A DNA stretch of 64,000 nt from Gadus chalcogrammus (Eukaryota; Chordata; Actinopteri; Gadiformes; Gadidae): contig NC_079422.1 of NCBI RefSeq assembly GCF_026213295.1, positions 21,982,776 to 22,046,775 on the forward strand. Reading direction: 5' to 3'. Of the stretch, positions 1-31,756 are shown one piece after another. The notes beneath the pieces were generated by a model. It made no database searches and was not told the DNA's origin. It was given only the letters and a program-made list of their open reading frames with translations. The first letter of the stretch is position 1. The number at the start of each line of letters is the position of its first letter. The translations under genes and the position numbers were made by a program.

Positions 1-555
1 GCACTGTTACTACTCATACTGCATTTGAAACATCACAATAAAGTAATTAGTCCTACACTTACAATTAATGCTTATTCATGATTCATGCATATAAACGATA
101 CTATGCTTTTCTCCATATCCAAACCTATGGACACACATACAAAGACAATTTCTAGAGTAAACAAGATAAGAATATGTATGAATATTGATTATAATATAAT
201 AATAAATATATACTTGATAATATATATTTATAATAAAGGGTAGTAAGTAATTCTTAAAGAGATATTTGGTCAAGACATTTTTGAACCACATACCCAATCG
301 TAAAACACATTAAACCAATGAAAAAACACATTTGCCAGCGATAAGAAATAAAGTACACGTTCACGAGTAAATCAAACCAGGCAGCTTGGCAGTTGGAAAA
401 TGGACTGTGTGCACCGTTTAGTAGCATTCCTCTCTAAACTGATGTTAATTGAGAACTAATGTACCTGAATAATCGTTTCACAGCTGCAACAAATTGTGAA
501 ACATGCTCGCTTAACATTCAGCCTGAGCACTTCTGGCAGTTTGTCTGACTAATTA
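1..555. other. AT-rich stretch left of the minisatellite
   Basis: I see no coding exon here. The stretch is AT-rich, and on the minus strand it would lie inside the zhx1-like intron that continues out of the window. Only short open frames without family character occur. Confidence 0.5.
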
Positions 556-2036
556 ACAAACGTGAGTCTGAATGGGAATGTGAAAACTGATGTTTTTGAA
601 CGTGAACTGTTCCAAGTGGATGACCGTGAACTGATATTTGTGTTTGAATGGTAACTGATCAATGTGTCTGAATGTGAACAGATCAATGTGTTTGAATGTG
701 AACAGATCAATGTGTTTGAATGTGAACAGATCATTGGGTTTGAATGTGTTTGAATGGTAACAGATCAATATGTTTGAATGTGAACGGATCAAAGTGTGTG
801 AATGGTAACAGATCAATGTGTTTGAATCTGAACAGATCAATGTGTTTGAATGGTAACAGATCAATGTGTGTGAATGGTAGCAGATCAAAGTGTTTGAATG
901 GTAGCAGATCAATGTGTGTGAATGGTAGCAGATCAATATGTGTGAATGGTAGCAGATCAATATGTTTGAATGTGAACAGATCAAAGTGTTTGATTGGTAA
1001 CAGATCAATGTGTTTGATTGGTAGCAGATCAATGTGTGTGAATGGTAACAGATCAATGTGTGTGAATGGTAGCAGATCAATGTGTGTGAACGGTAGCAGA
1101 TCAATGTGTGTGAACGGTAACAGATCAATGGGTGTGAACGGTAACAGATCAATGGGTGTGAACGGTAACAGATCAATGTGTGTGAATGGTAACAGATCAA
1201 TGTGTGTGAACGGTAACAGATCAATGGGTGTGAACGGTAACAGATCAATGTGTGTGAATGGTAACAGATCAATGTGTTTGAACGGTAACAGATCAATGGG
1301 TGTGAACGGTAACAGATCAATGTGTGTGAATGGTAACAGATCAATGTGTTTGAACGGTAACAGATCAATGTGTGTGAACGGTAGCAGATCAATGTGTGTG
1401 AACGGTATCAGATCAATGTGTGTGAACGGTAACAGATCAATGGGTGTGAACGGTAACAGATCAATGGGTGTGAACGGTAACAGATCAATGTGTGTGAATG
1501 GTAACAGATCAATATGTTTGAATGTGAACGGATCAAAGTGTGTGAATGGTAACAGATCAATGTGTTTGAATCTGAACAGATCAATGTGTTTGAATGGTAA
1601 CAGATCAATGTGTGTGAATGGTAGCAGATCAAAGTGTTTGAATGGTAGCAGATCAATGTGTGTGAATGGTAGCAGATCAATATGTGTGAATGGTAGCAGA
1701 TCAATATGTTTGAATGTGAACAGATCAAAGTGTTTGATTGCTAACAGATCAATGTGTTTGATTGGTAGCAGATCAATGTGTGTGAATGGTAACAGATCAA
1801 TGTGTGTGAATGGTAGCAGATCAATGTGTGTGAACGGTAGCAGATCAATGTGTGTGAACGGTAACAGATCAATGGGTGTGAACGGTAACAGATCAATGTG
1901 TGTGAACGGTAACAGATCAATGTGTGTGAACGGTAACAGATCAATGGGTGTGAACGGTAACAGATCAATGTGTGTGAACGGTAGCAGATCAATGTGTGTG
2001 AACGGTAGCAGATCAATGTGTGTGAACGGTAGCTCC
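556..2036. repeat. 24-bp minisatellite, about 61 copies, with a higher-order duplication
   Basis: A 24-bp unit with the core GGTAACAGATCAATG is repeated head to tail. Copies at the left end (556-740) are degenerate and those to the right are near-identical. Because 24 is a multiple of three, long open frames run through the array on both strands; these are shadows, not genes. The order of variant units from about 767 to 1150 recurs from about 1511 to 1894, an offset of 744 bp or 31 units, with very few differences. This points to a recent multi-unit duplication. The array lies in the zhx1-like intron and ends about 5 bp from the splice donor. Confidence 0.95.
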
Positions 2037-2040
2037 TCAC

Positions 2041-3344
2041 CTGAGCTAGGCCGGCCGGCAGCACCGAGGCACTGAGCCCTGACGACTTCTTCCTCTGCTG
2101 CTCTGAGGGGGGGGTGTTCCCCAGTAGGCTGCCCCCCCCAAACCTCATGGAGTCCTGCAGGAGCATCTCCACGGGGGTCAGGGGCCCCAGGGGGGCCTCG
2201 ATGGGCTGCTCCTGCTCCCCCCCTCCCTCCTCCCCCTCTCCCCCTCCTCCTCCTCCTAACCCCGTCCCGAACACGTCGGCGGCGGCGGCGGCCTCCTCCC
2301 GGGACTTGAGGGACACGGCGATGCGCTTGGGCTCCGCCTTGCTCTTCATCCGCATGATGGGGGTCTTGCTGAGGGAGATGGCCGCCGCCGCCGCCTGGTC
2401 CTCCACGACCTCCTGGTCCTCCTCCGCCTCCTCCTCCCCCCCCTCCTCCTCCTCCTCCTCCTGGTCCTCCTCCCGCCCCTCCTCCCTCAGCGGGGGCTGG
2501 GCTCGCGGCCCGGCCACGACGCCACCCGGCGGCTCCTCGGACGCCGCGGCCGACTCCCCGTCGCCACACAGGACCTCCTCTAGAGAGGGTTCTGCCGGGC
2601 CGGGCTTCAGCGAGGAGGGGGCGTCTCTGTGGCCTTCCACAGGGGGGAAGGCGGGCTCATCTGCAACATGTGTTTTGGTTTACATTTTTCTTTTCCCCTA
2701 TTTAAAGTCAAGGGACTGAATTTTCCAAGGCTTTCCAAGGCTCGACTAATAGGCCTTACTTTGTAAACGCGGGATGTTCCACTAAATGCGATACACTCGA
2801 TTTTGTATAATCATCCGTGGGGACTTTCTGTTCCGGCATCATTTATTTGAGTAATGCACTTGCAAATTAAATTCAACAAATCAGGAATAACAATAAAGGT
2901 TTCGCTTATTATGGCTCTCAATTATATACAGATTTAAAAACATTTCTAAGAAAATTACACACATTGAATTGAGAATTTTTAGTTAACGAGTTAAAGAATA
3001 TAGACACTATAGAGTCTGTCTGGGAGACTGGAATGGGTGTAGATGGCATGCAGCCTTCTCAACGGGTATTGGGGTACTTCAGGCCACGCGTCTACAATCT
3101 CACCTGTGTCGGGCGGCGTGGGTGCAACCACCAAAACGGTCTCTCTCATCTCCTCCAGCGCCACTGCTGCTCTCTCCTCCTCATCGTCGTCCTCACAGCT
3201 CTTCTTCTGCCCCGCCTCCTCCACCTGGACCCCTTCCTCCCCCGTCAGCTCCTTCCTCCCCAACTCCTCCTCTTCCTCCGCCTGCTCCACCACGTTGGAC
3301 GCGAGCACCATGCAGGGCGTGGTCGACTTCCGGCGGCTGGACAT
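2041..3344 (-). CDS. zhx1: ZHX-family (zinc fingers and homeoboxes) protein, zhx1-like, first two coding exons, partial
   Basis: Coding exons are 3344-3104 (ATG at 3344, phase 1 at its end) and 2660-2041, giving 287 residues before the gene leaves the window. The start MSSRRKSTTPCMVLAS is the ZHX family N-terminus. Around residue 176 the family motif SLSKTPIM is followed by a basic stretch, and exon 2 ends GLAQ exactly at a CAG|GTGAGG donor. Family members are nuclear transcriptional repressors that dimerise; their homeodomains would follow this point and lie outside the window. Both exons are very rich in Glu and Gly. Two oddities stand out. The paired C2H2 zinc fingers expected between the N-terminus and SLSKTPIM are not seen, and an intron splits a region I recall as one large exon in mammals. 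Adjacency to atad2 favours zhx1, but the VVEQ after the start resembles zhx2. Family call firm, paralogue less so. Confidence 0.8.
2661..3103 (-). other. Intron 1 of the zhx1-like gene
   Basis: A 443-bp intron with donor GTGAGA at 3103 and acceptor TTGCAG at 2661. It is AT-rich. I looked here for the missing zinc-finger exon and saw no paired Cys-x2-Cys and His-x-His arrangement in either strand. Confidence 0.7.
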
Positions 3345-3387
3345 GGCGGTGCCGAACACCGGAGGCTTGGTTAAAGGTCTCAACCGT

Positions 3388-3665
3388 GGGGGTGAGCGGG
3401 CAGTGGTTTAGAGGGACTCGAACAACACGTCTGTCCCGTGCTCGAGTCCCCGATGGGGGGAGATCTATTGAGGGGGAGAAACGGGTGAGCTGGCCGCACG
3501 ACAGCGATGGACTGATGGATCTGTGATGTGGAAGACAGACGGGGGCTTGTGTATATACTCGATTGAAGCCAATGAGACCACAGCGGTCGAGTAGATGGGC
3601 TATCGTAATTACAGCATCATTCTTATGTTTCACATGATTCATACCGGGTTCGATTCCTTGCAACA
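3388..3665 (+). repeat. tRNA-like (SINE-type) sequence modules
   Basis: From 3388 there is a tRNA-like head: an A-box-like GGCAGTGGTTTAGAG and, 40 bp on, a B-box-like GCTCGAGTCCCC. A second B-box-like GGGTTCGATTCC occurs near 3647. This is the arrangement of tRNA-derived SINE heads in fish genomes. No complete cloverleaf was drawn, so I do not call a functional tRNA. Confidence 0.4.
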
Positions 3666-4429
3666 TATAAGGACAGACCAAAAGAAACAGTAGATAAGAG
3701 AAGTATTTGAAATGATTGAGTAATCTTCACTCGATTCTGTGTAGCCCAGAGGTCTGTAATCTTCCTAAATAGCCAAATAATAAACACATGTACATAAGGA
3801 AACAATTGTTTCCCATTTTGATTCATATTTTGTGTTAGGATTCTTATATGTAGCATAACACATAAACGTTTGGGTTTTTGTATGTTTAGATCAATTGTAA
3901 ACATAGTCTATGTAAAGGAAATAATATAGTAAATCATTCTGTTATAAGCTATTGTCATTATCCATGTGGGTTCAAAGGAAATGAGCTGTAGGCAATAGTA
4001 ATAACACAGCAGATGATATAACATTATCTAGAATTTGGTTTCTAGACCTCCTGATTTTAATAACAGGATGTAGGCAGACCAGTGAAGAGATTTCAATTCA
4101 TGTTTTTTAAATATATTTTTGGCAGGTGGGCTACAACTTTTTTTTAAATTGGCATTTAAAAATGCTCGTACAAATGTTCACAATAATGAAGAGCATTAAT
4201 ACCCGCTAATTAATGTTTACAGTTGAATATAATTAGATGCATAGCTTTTTAATAGCATCTAGCCTGCATGTATGGTGGGCTAAACTAGCCAGTTAGCTGG
4301 GCCACTCATTATTGATTATGTCTGGTGGTAAACTTACTGTAACAACTAAATGTGCAGTACTGCCACCAGGCTACTGTGATGAAAAGTAGTTTCTGACTCA
4401 GGGCAAAAGAGCTTTCGGGTTATCTTTGT

Positions 4430-4830
4430 ACGTATCGCTTAGTCCTTCCTACCCTGGTTGAATCGTTCAAGCCTAACCCGGCCGGGACTGCAGTATTTCG
4501 GCTTGCGGGTCTCCCAAAAACAGCGGAGGCAGACAGACGGACCGACGAGACTCCCGTCTATCGCTTCTGTCTGCAGATGCTGAAAACATGAACCATCTCT
4601 CGCTCTGCTCACACTTCGCCTTCCCAAGCGCCGCTTTAAAGTTCTTTGAACATTCCCATCACCACGATAGTTCCGCTATGTCCGCGGGTTTTGTGGCCGT
4701 TTGCTGACCCAATTCAGTTATTTTATAATGGCAGAATTTCTTTAATGATCAAACGGCGTCATTATTCAATGTGATACGTCCTGACGTCATTCCTGGGCGA
4801 CTGGCTGTGCGTTTTTTGCCTTTTCAAACT
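4430..4830 (-). promoter_or_regulatory. Candidate upstream promoter of the zhx1-like gene with a full CRE
   Basis: The only CpG-rich island between the zhx1-like start and the atad2 3' end lies at about 4430-4700. A perfect CRE palindrome TGACGTCA sits at 4782-4789. The position, 1.1-1.5 kb 5' of the zhx1-like ATG, suggests a promoter with a 5' untranslated exon. This is inference; no transcription start can be read from sequence alone. Confidence 0.4.
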
Positions 4831-4839
4831 TGCCGAAAT

Positions 4840-5495
4840 TAAATGTACAGGGGGATAAATGCCTTCGATATTAAACCTTATCAAGTATTATATACAAACG
4901 CATACAAAACGCACCCACCCACCCATGTGCTCTGCTCTGAATACATGGACGATGCTGGAACTATCTGCCCGTAAACTGAACCTATGCTGCCAAAATGTCC
5001 TCACATGACCCGTCATTTCAGAACGCTCGGGAGGCACCAGAGGCTACTTGAGGACACCATTAGACATGTACCATGACTGGCAATGCACTGATTTTATACT
5101 GTACGGTGTTGTATTGTATCACGCTAAAACAAATCCTGATTATAAAAAAATCGATATTGAAAATAACGCATATCTACCAATACCCGCAAGTGCAACGATG
5201 TTTGAATACATACGGTTTTTATTCACCAGAAATATGCGCCAAAGGTCTGTCGTTTTATTTTATTGTGTCGTTTTTGTTTTTTTTAAACATTCACCTCTTA
5301 CACCATGGAACATACACAATTGCTCTTTGGATTAAAGCTACTCTGAATATTAAGTCATTCAGCACAGGTCCGTAGCCGTTTTAAATGCATCTAGAGAATC
5401 TGGTCTATGAGACCAGATTCAGAAGCTCATGTTGTGATGCTAAATAGGAAGATCTTTAAACATGAACACACATGTCATTCCATTTATGAAACATG
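4840..5495. other. Intergenic stretch between the zhx1-like promoter and the atad2 3' UTR
   Basis: AT-rich with no recognisable gene. Short open frames around 5048-5375 have no family character. Confidence 0.5.
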
Positions 5496-5498
5496 TTT

Positions 5499-5504
5499 TT
5501 TATT
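5499..5504 (-). terminator. Candidate polyadenylation signal of atad2
   Basis: AATAAA on the minus strand about 205 bp after the atad2 stop codon. Confidence 0.5.
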
Positions 5505-5709
5505 TTTCCTTCAGCAAACAAAAGAAATACATAGCAAGAATTAGGGGGGAGGGTTTTTTCATTAAATATACATCTATTTGTAGTCCTATAAAAATAGAGT
5601 TATATTGCTTATTCTATCCAACTAAATAGGGAAGAATACAACTATAAAGGGAAACATACTAATCAGTCTCACAACAAACTAATACAGGTCCACACGTTTA
5701 AAAGGATGG

Positions 5710-23278
<17,569 letters not shown>

Positions 23279-24292
23279 CTCGACTCACAGGGTAACTTTA
23301 CCCGTCATCAATGACAACCGAAGAACCTTGATTGAAAACAATGCTACGCCGTTAAAATAAGTCAGACCGATGTAAATAAGCCATAGGACACACACCCTCT
23401 TCTTCCAGTACCCCTTGATTCTGGCGCCACAAACGTCATCGGATGTAGAGTGGTAGCGCGGGTAAAAAAAATCCGATGGGAGGTACATGTATGCCGCTAC
23501 CATTGAATAAAAGACCAACCGATTGATAAATTCTACTGGATATGAGCAATGGAAGTCCAGCGGATAATTACCTTACATCTTCATAAGGGGTGAAAAAAAA
23601 TACTTTTAAACAGCTCTAAGATGACATACGCGGAACAATATATCGTTAGAAACAACGTTCCGGCTATGGTCTCGCGCTACTATTATAGTACTACGCATTC
23701 AAAAGCCCAAGATGTCATGAGCAAAATCAGAGGCAAAAGAAAGAGTCCGCGTCTTCTCTAAATCATGTAGTAGCCAACCACGCACTGAATTTAACGTTTT
23801 TTTCCCTTGATTTTAGAGAAGATCAAACACCATATGTGACATGAAGACCTTTTATTAAGTTGAACATATCAACGTACAGAGAAAGTAAAAAGTGTATAAA
23901 CTGGGAAAATACTTGAAAAACCGCTACACAATGATTGTCAGTAAAATCTCAAGATCTTCCTTTATTCCCTCTTGAGTATGTGCGATGGGATGCATATACT
24001 GAGAACCAATCCATGAACTCCAAATTCCCGCTATGGTTGTAATCGTTTAAGTTGCATTATAAATCACATTTGGTGTATTATATTCACATGTACATTGATT
24101 CAATCAAGGGAATTATATGTTCAAAGTAGGAGAATGTTGAGATTTTACTTGAACCATAGTCCACCTTCTCATTCAGTTGAACTGCAACAAGCGGATAGAG
24201 ATTCGGTTGTTACAATGCCAATTGGTGTAGTTACTCTGCCATGTCTTTAATTGAAAAAACAGGGTCATGTAGACAGAAAAAAACAAAACAGT
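23279..24292. other. atad2 promoter region and psma2 3' UTR
   Basis: The 1-kb space between the atad2 start and the psma2 stop holds no gene. Minus-strand AATAAA candidates for psma2 lie at 23851-23856 and 23961-23966. Sequence to the right of 23278 is GC-richer and is the natural place for the atad2 promoter. Confidence 0.5.
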
Positions 24293-27347
<3,055 letters not shown>

Positions 27348-27720
27348 TTTTGCTTCTGCAGGTTCCTTCAGTCGGAGCAACAACGCTGGACGTGATTGGT
27401 GAATATACGTTTCCGGTGCAAGAGGTTGTGGTAAACTTTTTTATTAATGTTATTAATATCAAGTATCAATTTTTTGTGTAACACTTTGTATTATACGTTT
27501 GGGTGATTATTTACGTTTAGTCCCCTGTTTCAAATATATAGATATTTGCTTCTTGAACTCCAAAATGCTGACATTTTATAACATAAAAACTACAATATCC
27601 ATCGTGCCACTTTTTATTGGCGCACATGAATGACGTTTGACGTCCCAATGACCGTGAGCTGCGTGAAACCCCACTCTGACATCCATGCTTTAGGATCAAG
27701 CATACACAAAACCAAACACA
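27348..27720. promoter_or_regulatory. Bidirectional promoter region psma2/mrpl32
   Basis: 373 bp separates the divergent start codons. CCAAT-type elements are visible: inverted ATTGG at about 27395 (GTGATTGGTGA) and about 27616 (TTATTGGCGC), and CCAAT at about 27645. An ETS-like TTTCCGG lies near 27410. There is no TATA box near either start. This matches TATA-less housekeeping promoters. Confidence 0.6.
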
Positions 27721-28857
27721 ATGATGAGTTTAGCGGGTTTATTGCATAGTCTGAGACGTTCATTGCTTCACTTAGAAGGAAAGCTTCTACAGTCTGCAGG
27801 ATTTGACGGACATTTGGGTGAGTTTTTGCTTTGAACACCGATTATCTAAGAGGGCTAGGACTGTAGTACCATAGGCATATTTCTCTATGTGTAGTTTCCC
27901 AAGTTTGTTTTGCAATTCCAGCATTTGGCCTTCTTACCTTGTTGTCAGATTAATGTGTTCACCGTGTTAATGTGTTAATTAATGTGTTGTAGGGAATGGG
28001 TTATCCTAACAATTGTTAGTGTCTGTCACTTGGTTCTATTAACATCCTTACTGTACCTACAGCGATACATTGTTTCTCTTTCTTCTGACAAATGTACTTC
28101 TTGTGAGTCATTTTGGATAAAAGCGTCTGCTAAATGCCCTAAATGTGAATGTTATGTATTTTTCTTCTAGCACCTGCGCTTGCATTGAATGGCCCTAGAC
28201 TGCAGGTCCAACCCCAGCAGGACGAGCATCTTGATGAAGAGCAGCAGAGCCCAGAACAGCCGCCTGGCATCCTGGACAACATTATGTGGATGGCAGCGCC
28301 TAAGAAAAGACGCTCTATAGAAATCAACCGTACTAGAAGAAGAGCCGTCGAAAAACTAATAAAAGTCCAGGTATGGGTAAAATGTATAAATCTTGGGCGT
28401 TGATATATTTGAAGAGAAATTCTGTTGACATCTTATAACATGAGTTTATTATTTATTATTATTTTAAGCAATTCACTATTCTTTCCAGCATTAACACGAT
28501 TGGCTTGATTTCTTCCCTTTTTGTTTATGTCACCGTCTACACCTGTCTCTTCCATTTACCACGTGTTCATTCAAACACCCTACTTTCAAAACACTACGCA
28601 ACTCCCAGGACAACGTGGTGCCGTGTTTGGAGTGCGGCCACCTAAAGCAGAAGCACGTCCTGTGTGGGTTCTGTTACGAGAAGGTACGCAGAGAAACGTC
28701 GCTCATTCGCATTCAAATAAACGCCCAGGAAGGAGGCCCCCTGAAGGCTCCAGCCACTGAAACGGTTGTCCTGTATGAGGGAGAGATGCCGGGCGACCAG
28801 GACCAAGACAAGAGGATAGTGGAGAGAGCAAGGAAACGACCCACCTGGTTCACCTAA
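27721..28857 (+). CDS. mrpl32: Large ribosomal subunit protein bL32m (MRPL32), complete
   Basis: Structural protein of the mitochondrial large ribosomal subunit. Coding exons 27721-27817, 28171-28370 and 28609-28857 join in phase to 546 nt, 181 aa (human 188). The N-terminus ([20 protein letters not shown]) is basic and amphipathic, as for a mitochondrial import sequence. The basic core [20 protein letters not shown] is the L32 family signature. The zinc ribbon follows as [17 protein letters not shown], two Cys-x2-Cys pairs. A second ATG directly follows the first; the first is taken by convention. AATAAA at 29095-29100 is a plausible polyadenylation signal. In family members the leader is removed by the m-AAA protease. 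Confidence 0.97.
28030..28150 (+). repeat. SINE/LINE 3'-tail type repeat in mrpl32 intron 1
   Basis: Second copy of the 17990-18090 repeat: CATTTTGGATAAAAGCGTC, then TGCTAAATGCCCTAAATG, preceded by the same ACATCCTTACTGTACC-type block. It ends about 20 bp before the exon 2 acceptor. Confidence 0.7.
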
Positions 28858-30273
28858 TGGGATTAAACGTCGGATTGTGTGAACACATTAAGACACACAA
28901 ATATATTGTGCGAGTACAGACAGTTGAATGGCAAGTTTTTTGCCATTTGGTTTCATGTACTTTATTTGTATGTTATTGTCTCATGTCTACGTCTGGAATT
29001 CAAAAGCAAACTGTTGCATTGTGTTTGTAATTATTTTACAATACACCATATGGACAAAACAAGCAACTCATAAATGTTTATGTAATATTTTGCTAATAAA
29101 ATTATCTCTAGCCATGTTTCCGTAATCAGATCATTTTTAAATGAAGTGAATGGAAGCTTTTGGTTAAACTACTGCTGTAGCCATTCGATGTTACATTTAT
29201 TATTTATTCCCAAAGCAGAACAAAATGCATGAAACTTTTCTTAAAAGGGCAATAACCATAGGATGACACTATTCGAATGGTATGCTCTGAAAAGTTATAC
29301 TCTTGCAGTTCCAAGGTTTTAAACGCCATTTTTATTGTGCAATACTTACATCACAGCAAACAAAAAGATGGCCAATAAATGAAAGACGTGGCAAAACAAA
29401 GCATGCACATTTCATTCGTATCTTGGTACAACAGTGTTGCACATAAAATAAAACATGAATGCTTGCAAAAGGGTGAAAGTCATTTTACATACAAACTTAT
29501 TGACAGAATTAAATTATGGTGGCGTCAATGTTCTTTGTATTCCCTGAATTTAATAAATGTCATGTCATCTCTTTAATGAGAAAGTTTTACCTCATCATCA
29601 GGAGGGGGGTTTAAGAATTTTGTTTTCCAAACATATTTATATTATGACAGCGAAACAATATAAATAAACACTAATTCAGAGAGATGCTTACTTTACATAC
29701 TCATATTACTCATGGAAGACCTCTTCTGGAAAGAACGTCCATACAGCATGAATGGAAGAAAAAAAAAGATCTGATCATTAGAATCAATAAAAAAAATAAC
29801 TGTTATAAGCTCAATATTTACAATCCTCTCAATAGGATCAAAGGTGAATCTTAAAAATGAACACAATACATTTATTTTCAATTTAAATCCTAATCGAACA
29901 AAGTGCTAGTTGTGGGACCCTGATGACAAGTTCACAAATTCAGTTTCTCGCTGAACATCAGTGAGGCCCATTCGGTCTCCGGTTGAAACCAACTTTCCAA
30001 ACCCCCAAAGTGAACACACCAATCAGTGCTTGGGGCTGAATACTGCCCAGCCATTGCATGACTAGTTATGACCTAAAACTCCCTCCTTATAGCGCTAATG
30101 GGTGCGTCCAGTTTTTTGGTTTTGAAATATGTTTTCAGTGGAAGCGAGGCCCGACCAATCATGGAAAGAGAAACTGAAACGAGATGTTGGATATCAGGAT
30201 CGTCTCCTGGATCAGGACGGCCAGCAGTTCTCCCAAAAAGCCTCTTCCCCGACCCCGATCCCGCTCGCCCAGT
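28858..30273. other. Convergent 3' region of mrpl32 and ccdc127
   Basis: Holds the 3' UTRs of two converging genes: AATAAA for mrpl32 at 29095-29100, and a minus-strand AATAAA for ccdc127 at 29871-29876 as a candidate. The rest is AT-rich without a gene. Confidence 0.5.
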
Positions 30274-31756
30274 TCACTCAACACGAGAACCCATTTTCCC
30301 CCTCAGAACGGCGTCATGGGCCCTCTTGTGCCCCTCCACCGTGACCTGCAGCTGCCAGTACTTCAGGTACACCCACATCAGGCTGCCGTTCTTACGGTCG
30401 TCTGTGTTCAGCACATCGGCACAGTGCTTGTCCTTCCTGAAGATGTCCTTCAGATCCCTCTCCAGCTCCACGCCCCGGCCCAGGCCCACCTTCACGGCGT
30501 CCAGCAGCATCTCCTGCTCCATCTCCTGCCGCTGGGCTCGGGGCCTCAGGATGGAGCAGTAGGCGTTCTGCCGCTCCACCAGGCGGGCCTCCAGCTCCCT
30601 CAGAGCCGCCTCTGCCCTCGGACGCTCGGCCCTCTCCTGCTCGAGGGCGTCGCGGAGCACCGCCCCGGCCGTGCCAGACTGCAGCATCCTCTGCTTCTCC
30701 TGCTCCAGGCCATCACGCTCCTAGTTGGGGGGGGGGGGGCAAGGGTTCGAGAGGGCAGGTTGAATGGCAGACGGAGAGGAGGAGAGCTTGTTCTGTTTCA
30801 AGGCAATCGCAACCGAACAGACATCATTATGTGGAGAACCTGCAAGAAGTGTATAATGCTGGATGGAAACCATCGGAGCGAAGAAATATTAGGACAGAAT
30901 ATGTTTAAATGGTTTTAAATGTTACAACTGAACATCAAGCTGTTGTGAAGAGACAAGAGAGCAGCCCAAATAAATGTTTGTAAAAAAAAAGAATTTACAA
31001 GCACAAGTCATTCACAGTTTGCGAAAGGGACACTTTTGAGAAGGAGGAAACGTTATTCACCTGCTTTAAGTGCTTCTTTTCATCCATCATCTGCAGCCTA
31101 TGGGACTGCATGGCCTTCTTGTAGCCCTCGACCCTTTGCTTCTCCGTCTCCACCTGGATCTCCAGCAGAGCCGCGGCCCTGCGCACCTCTGTCAGGGAGT
31201 GTCCGTACCTCTTCTCCATCTCTGTCCTTATGCTGGAGACCTGCTCATTATGCCGCACCTTCACCTCATCGATTTCCCTTTGGGACTCCCTGCTCCAGAT
31301 CCAACCTTGTTTCGACAGGGGCAGTCAGGAGGTGATTGGAAAACAAGCCGGAAACTTTAAATTGCTTTCAAGTTTAAAGGGTCACTGTACAAAAGACAGC
31401 TTGTTTGCATCGGCTGCCACTTAAAAGGAACAATCCACCAAGCACTGTTTACTGTGAAATATGTTTATGCTGCTCATCAAATGACGAGGCTTTGTCTCAT
31501 TGTGACCATTTCACGAATTGGATTGATAATATTTTTCATACATTGAGAACCCATTCAATATCCGTCTCTCTATTTTTCTGAATCTTGTGCAAACGTTCAC
31601 AAATATACATTTAGAAATGTGCTTACGGAAGGCCGCCAGTCCAAGCATCGGGATCAATAGGGCGTAGTTCCATGGGTTACCATTACCACCCCCAGCTCTC
31701 CTCTCTCCTGGGTCTGGGTCAATGTTCCATCTGGGGGGGTCGTTCAAGTTGTTCAT
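30274..31756 (-). CDS. ccdc127: Coiled-coil domain-containing protein 127, complete
   Basis: Coding exons 31756-31627, 31305-31061 and 30720-30274 join in phase to 822 nt, 273 aa (human about 260). The start MNNLNDPPRWN and the following WNYALLIPMLGLAAFRWIW, a single hydrophobic segment near the N-terminus, identify the family. The rest is a long Glu/Arg/Lys-rich coiled coil (about residues 50-190), followed by a C-terminal block with KDKHCADVLNTDDRKNGSLM and WVYLKYWQLQ. The ATG lies 13 nt after a TTACAG acceptor-like site, so the 5' UTR is probably spliced from an upstream exon near 31.9-32.7 kb. Biochemical role not well established. Divergent partner of sdha, a conserved neighbour pair. 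Exon 3 is very GC-rich; its acceptor is preceded by a run of C on the minus strand. Confidence 0.95.

Noticed and set aside
744..2075. Long open frames through the minisatellite on both strands (up to 612 residues)
   Set aside because: They arise because the 24-bp unit is a multiple of three and lacks stops. The real exon ends at 2041 with a donor, and the repeats have no protein family character.
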